DNA of 64,000 nt from Mycolicibacterium sp. TUM20985 (GTDB lineage: Bacteria > Actinomycetota > Actinomycetes > Mycobacteriales > Mycobacteriaceae): NCBI RefSeq assembly GCF_030295745.1, contig NZ_AP027291.1, forward strand, positions 2,976,001 through 3,040,000, read 5' to 3'. The notes below the pieces were generated by a model. That model did not search any database, was not told the DNA's origin, and was given only the letters and a program-made list of their open reading frames with translations. The translations under genes and the position numbers were made by a program. This document shows, in pieces, positions 61,238-64,000 of the stretch; the first letter of the stretch is position 1; each line of letters opens with the position of its first letter.

Positions 61238-61390
61238 CGATGCCGACCGATCACGACTTGCGTCGCCTGCGTGAAACGCAGAACACGCACCTCTCGGTGT
61301 GTGTGACCGGACCGCTGTACCTAGGTGGCCAGCGGTGGGAGCGGGACTCCACTTGCTGTCCTGGCGTATGCCGGGACGGTCGCGCGTGCA

Positions 61391-61419
61391 AGTCTAGCAG
61401 GCATGACCGATGTCCCTAA
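61391..61419 (-). promoter_or_regulatory. Candidate promoter of the infC operon
   Basis: Minus strand TTAGGG (61414-61419), 17-bp spacer, TAGACT (61391-61396). Start site near 61384, giving a leader of about 210 nt before infC. It overlaps the first codons of the divergent DUF1844 gene. The -10 is good and the -35 poor. Confidence 0.35.
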
Positions 61420-61738
61420 CATCCGCGAACTGGCCGAGATTCCCGCCGTCGAAGTGATCACCAGAGCGGCCGTGATGCTGATGAGCGCCGCCGCCGAGAA
61501 GTTGGGACTTTCCGAGGACGATCCCGAGGAATCGCCCTACCGCGACCTGGACGAGGCACGTCGTCTGATCACGGCGCTGGCCGGGCTGGTGAAGGCGTCC
61601 GCGGAGTACCTGGGACCGCATGCCGGTCCGGTTCGCGACGGCCTCAAACAACTTCAGTTGGCGTTCCGCGAGGCCTCCGCCTTTCCCGACGAACCCGGCC
61701 ACGGCCCAGGAGAGAAGTACACCGGCCCCGTCTGGTAA
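61403..61738 (+). CDS. DUF1844 family protein
   Basis: 111 residues from ATG 61403 ([20 protein letters not shown]). DUF1844 core: [40 protein letters not shown]. Soluble, helical, acidic; function unknown. Divergent from infC, 46 bp upstream of lysX on the same strand. Frequently found next to infC in actinobacteria, so a link to translation is possible but unproven. Confidence 0.85.
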   Translation: MTDVPNIRELAEIPAVEVITRAAVMLMSAAAEKLGLSEDDPEESPYRDLDEARRLITALAGLVKASAEYLGPHAGPVRDGLKQLQLAFREASAFPDEPGHGPGEKYTGPVW

Positions 61739-61770
61739 CCACGTTCGACCCATTTCACGGCCAGAGCGAA

Positions 61771-61776
61771 TATCCT
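61771..61776 (+). promoter_or_regulatory. Candidate -10 element of lysX
   Basis: TATCCT ends 8 nt before the ATG at 61785, so a leaderless or near-leaderless message is possible. No -35 recognised. Lower confidence because DUF1844 lies just upstream and could be co-transcribed. Confidence 0.3.
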
Positions 61777-61784
61777 CGCGGCCT

Positions 61785-64000
61785 ATGACGCTGACCACGC
61801 CGAAGCAGCATCGAACGTCGACCTTCCGGTGGGTTCCCGCCGCCGCCGGTTGGCTCGTCGGCGTGATCGCGACCCTGTCGCTCATCGCCAGCATCTCACC
61901 GCTGGTGCGGTGGACCATCAAGGTGCCGCGCGAGTGGGTGAACGACTACATCTTCAACTTCCCGGACACCAGCTTCGCCTGGGCCTTCGTCCTGGCCCTG
62001 CTCGCGGCGGCGCTGGCGGCCCGCAAGAGCCTGGCGTGGTGGATCCTCGTCCTCTACATGGTCGCCGCGATCGGCTGGAACGTCGCCGACCTGTCCACCG
62101 GGCCGGAGTCGGTCACGGAGGACATCGGCGAGGTGATCGGCCTCGGGTTCCACGTCGCGGCGATCGCCTTCCTGGTGCTGGCGCGCAAGGAGTTCTGGGC
62201 GAAGGTGCGGCGGGGGGCGCTCTTCAAGGCCGCTGCGACGCTGGCGGCCGGCATGGCGATCGGCATCCTGATCGGCTGGGCTCTGCTCGAGATGTTCCCG
62301 GGGTCCCTGGACCGCGACGAGCGACTCCCGTACGCCGCCAACCGCGTCGTCGTGTTCGCCGGGGTCGACGCCGACGCCTTCTCCGGGCATCACCCACACG
62401 TCTTCGTCAACGCCTTGCTGGGGCTGTTCGGCGCCCTCGCGTTGATGGTGGCGGCCGTCGTGTTGTTCCAGTCGCAGCGGGCCGAGAACGCGCTGACCGG
62501 CGAGGACGAGTCGGCCATCCGCGGCCTGCTCGAACTGTGGGGCAAGAACGACTCCCTCGGATACTTCGCCACCCGTCGCGACAAGTCGGTGGTGTTCGCC
62601 CCCAATGGGCGGGCCGCGATCACGTACCGCGTCGAGGTCGGCGTCTGCCTGGCCAGCGGTGACCCGCTCGGCGACCCCCGCGCCTGGCCCGCCGCGATCG
62701 ATGCGTGGCTGACGCTGTGCCAGTCCTACGGTTGGGCGCCCGGCGTGATGGGCGCGAGCGCTACTGCGGCGCAAGCGTTTCGGGAGGCCGGCCTGAACGC
62801 GCTGGAACTCGGTGACGAGGCCATCCTGTACCCGGACAAGTTCAGACTGTCAGGATCCGACATGAAGCCCGTGCGTCAGGCGGTCACCCGGGCGCGACGC
62901 GCGGGGCTCACCGTGCGCATTCGCCGCCATCGTGATCTCACGCCCGACGAGATGGCCAACGTCATCCGGCGCGCCGACGACTGGCGCGATACCGAGACCG
63001 AACGTGGCTTCTCGATGGCGCTGGGGCGACTAGGTGATCCGGCCGACGGCGACTGCATGTTGGTGGAAGCGATCCAGCCGGGCGACGACGGGCAGGACAC
63101 TGTGGTCGCCATGCTGTCGCTGGTGCCCTGGGGTACCAACGGCGCGTCGCTGGACCTGATGCGGCGGTCCCCGCAGTCGCCCAACGGCACGAACGAGTTG
63201 ATGGTCAGCGAGCTGTGCCTGCAGGGCGAGGACATCGGCATCACCCGCATCTCGTTGAACTTCGCGATGTTCCGCTCGGCGTTCGAGGAGGGCGCCCAAC
63301 TGGGCGCGGGCCCGGTCGCGCGGCTGTGGCGAGCGCTGCTGGTCTTCTTCTCCCGCTGGTGGCAGCTGGAGACGCTGTACCGGTCCAACATGAAGTACAT
63401 GCCCGAATGGGTACCGCGGTTTGCCTGTTACGAGGATGCGCGCCTCATCCCACGCGTGGGAGTCGCGTCGGTGATCGCCGAGGGCTTCCTCATCCTGCCG
63501 TTCAGTCGTCGGACCAAACAACACACCGGCCAGCACATCTCGGCACCGGAGAACCTGGTCAGGTCGGGCCGGCTGCAGCACGACGGCAGTGCCCCCGACC
63601 TGAGGGGCCTCGAGATCGAGGGTCCGCAGGACGAGGTGGTCCCCCGGCTTCCCGAACAGGTGCGAGTCCGGATGGCCAAGCTGAAGTCCCTGCAGGACAA
63701 GGGCATCGACGCCTATCCCGTCGGAAGGGCGCCGAGTCACACCGTCGCCCAGGCGCTCGAGACCACGACCGGGCCGGTCACGGTATCCGGACGGGTGCTT
63801 CGCCTTCGCGACTACGGTTCGGTGTTGTTCGCCGACTTGCGCGACTGGTCCGCCGAAGTTCAACTGCTGTTCGACAATTCGCGTCTGGCCCAGGGCAGCA
63901 CGTCCGACTTCACCAAGGCCATCGATCTGGGGGACCTCGTCGAGGTCACCGGCAGCATGGGCGCCAGCAAGTCCGGTACGCCCTCGCTGCTGGTGGACGG
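61785..64000 (+). CDS. lysX: LysX: lysyl-tRNA synthetase / lysyl-phosphatidylglycerol synthetase, 3' end outside the window
   Basis: 738 codons are visible of about 1,100; no stop before the edge. The start [20 protein letters not shown] is followed by about six transmembrane helices (residues 20-240). Next comes an MprF-type DUF2156 domain with [40 protein letters not shown] and [20 protein letters not shown]. After [20 protein letters not shown] the LysS OB-fold anticodon domain begins ([20 protein letters not shown]). In M. tuberculosis LysX transfers lysine from Lys-tRNA to phosphatidylglycerol, changing surface charge and giving resistance to cationic peptides. All visible domains are intact. 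Confidence 0.93.
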   Translation, partial: MTLTTPKQHRTSTFRWVPAAAGWLVGVIATLSLIASISPLVRWTIKVPREWVNDYIFNFPDTSFAWAFVLALLAAALAARKSLAWWILVLYMVAAIGWNVADLSTGPESVTEDIGEVIGLGFHVAAIAFLVLARKEFWAKVRRGALFKAAATLAAGMAIGILIGWALLEMFPGSLDRDERLPYAANRVVVFAGVDADAFSGHHPHVFVNALLGLFGALALMVAAVVLFQSQRAENALTGEDESAIRGLLELWGKNDSLGYFATRRDKSVVFAPNGRAAITYRVEVGVCLASGDPLGDPRAWPAAIDAWLTLCQSYGWAPGVMGASATAAQAFREAGLNALELGDEAILYPDKFRLSGSDMKPVRQAVTRARRAGLTVRIRRHRDLTPDEMANVIRRADDWRDTETERGFSMALGRLGDPADGDCMLVEAIQPGDDGQDTVVAMLSLVPWGTNGASLDLMRRSPQSPNGTNELMVSELCLQGEDIGITRISLNFAMFRSAFEEGAQLGAGPVARLWRALLVFFSRWWQLETLYRSNMKYMPEWVPRFACYEDARLIPRVGVASVIAEGFLILPFSRRTKQHTGQHISAPENLVRSGRLQHDGSAPDLRGLEIEGPQDEVVPRLPEQVRVRMAKLKSLQDKGIDAYPVGRAPSHTVAQALETTTGPVTVSGRVLRLRDYGSVLFADLRDWSAEVQLLFDNSRLAQGSTSDFTKAIDLGDLVEVTGSMGASKSGTPSLLVD

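Overview
The window is a high-GC actinobacterial chromosome segment from a mycobacterium, most probably a fast grower (Mycolicibacterium type). Gene order follows the Mycobacterium tuberculosis Rv1640-Rv1712 neighbourhood (lysX, infC-rpmI-rplT, tsnR, pheST, argCJBDFRGH, tyrS, recN, steA, pyrG, xerD, parA-scpAB, rluB-cmk-der). A complete 16S-23S-5S operon sits directly after tyrS, the known place of the second rRNA operon of rapid growers, and its 16S gene has the short helix 18 of that group. Gene names rest on my recognition of the translated proteins; no search was run.

Layout. 1-700: the 3' end of a tyrosine integrase facing the 3' end of a tRNA-Pro(GGG), so the left edge looks like the border of an integrated element. 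764-5071: an iron-sulfur photolyase with an aldo/keto reductase, then two TauE/SafE-type transporters on the other strand. 5268-23041: a long minus-strand housekeeping run, mostly with 1-11 nt junctions: TPR protein, HAD phosphatase, small protein, tlyA, nadK, recN, steA, steB/mctB, pyrG, NUDIX, xerD, flavoprotein, parA, scpA, scpB, rluB, cmk, der. 23140-28830: rRNA operon with terminator, NusA-type antitermination element and promoter. 28863-30779: tyrS and an alkyladenine glycosylase. 30837-32961: a divergent ABC exporter operon with its TetR regulator. 32958-36760: Trm112-like protein, secreted protein and a giant hydrolase/acyl-CoA synthetase fusion. 36865-39173: ABC-F ATPase and a convergent reductase. 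39238-47675: the complete argCJBDFRGH operon behind an ARG box. 47726-51806: pheS-pheT-GNAT. 51856-59035: glutamate-synthase-like FMN protein, rhomboid-like protein, class III cyclase, MpaB-type oxygenase, acyl-CoA dehydrogenase and GMC oxidoreductase. 59111-61171: infC-rpmI-rplT-tsnR. 61403-end: a DUF1844 protein and the 5' two thirds of lysX.

How it works together: most of the window is core translation, DNA maintenance, cell division and arginine synthesis, arranged in tightly coupled operons. I found no defence island, CRISPR array, biosynthetic cluster or clear unknown multi-gene system. The most interesting signals are small and regulatory: an AUC start for IF3 preceded by a hairpin with AUG in its loop, a probable leaderless 15-codon reading frame overlapping the parA start, a nested palindromic element inside the arg operon, hairpins on both sides of the tRNA-Pro attachment locus, and a 49-bp divergent promoter region in which both genes look leaderless.
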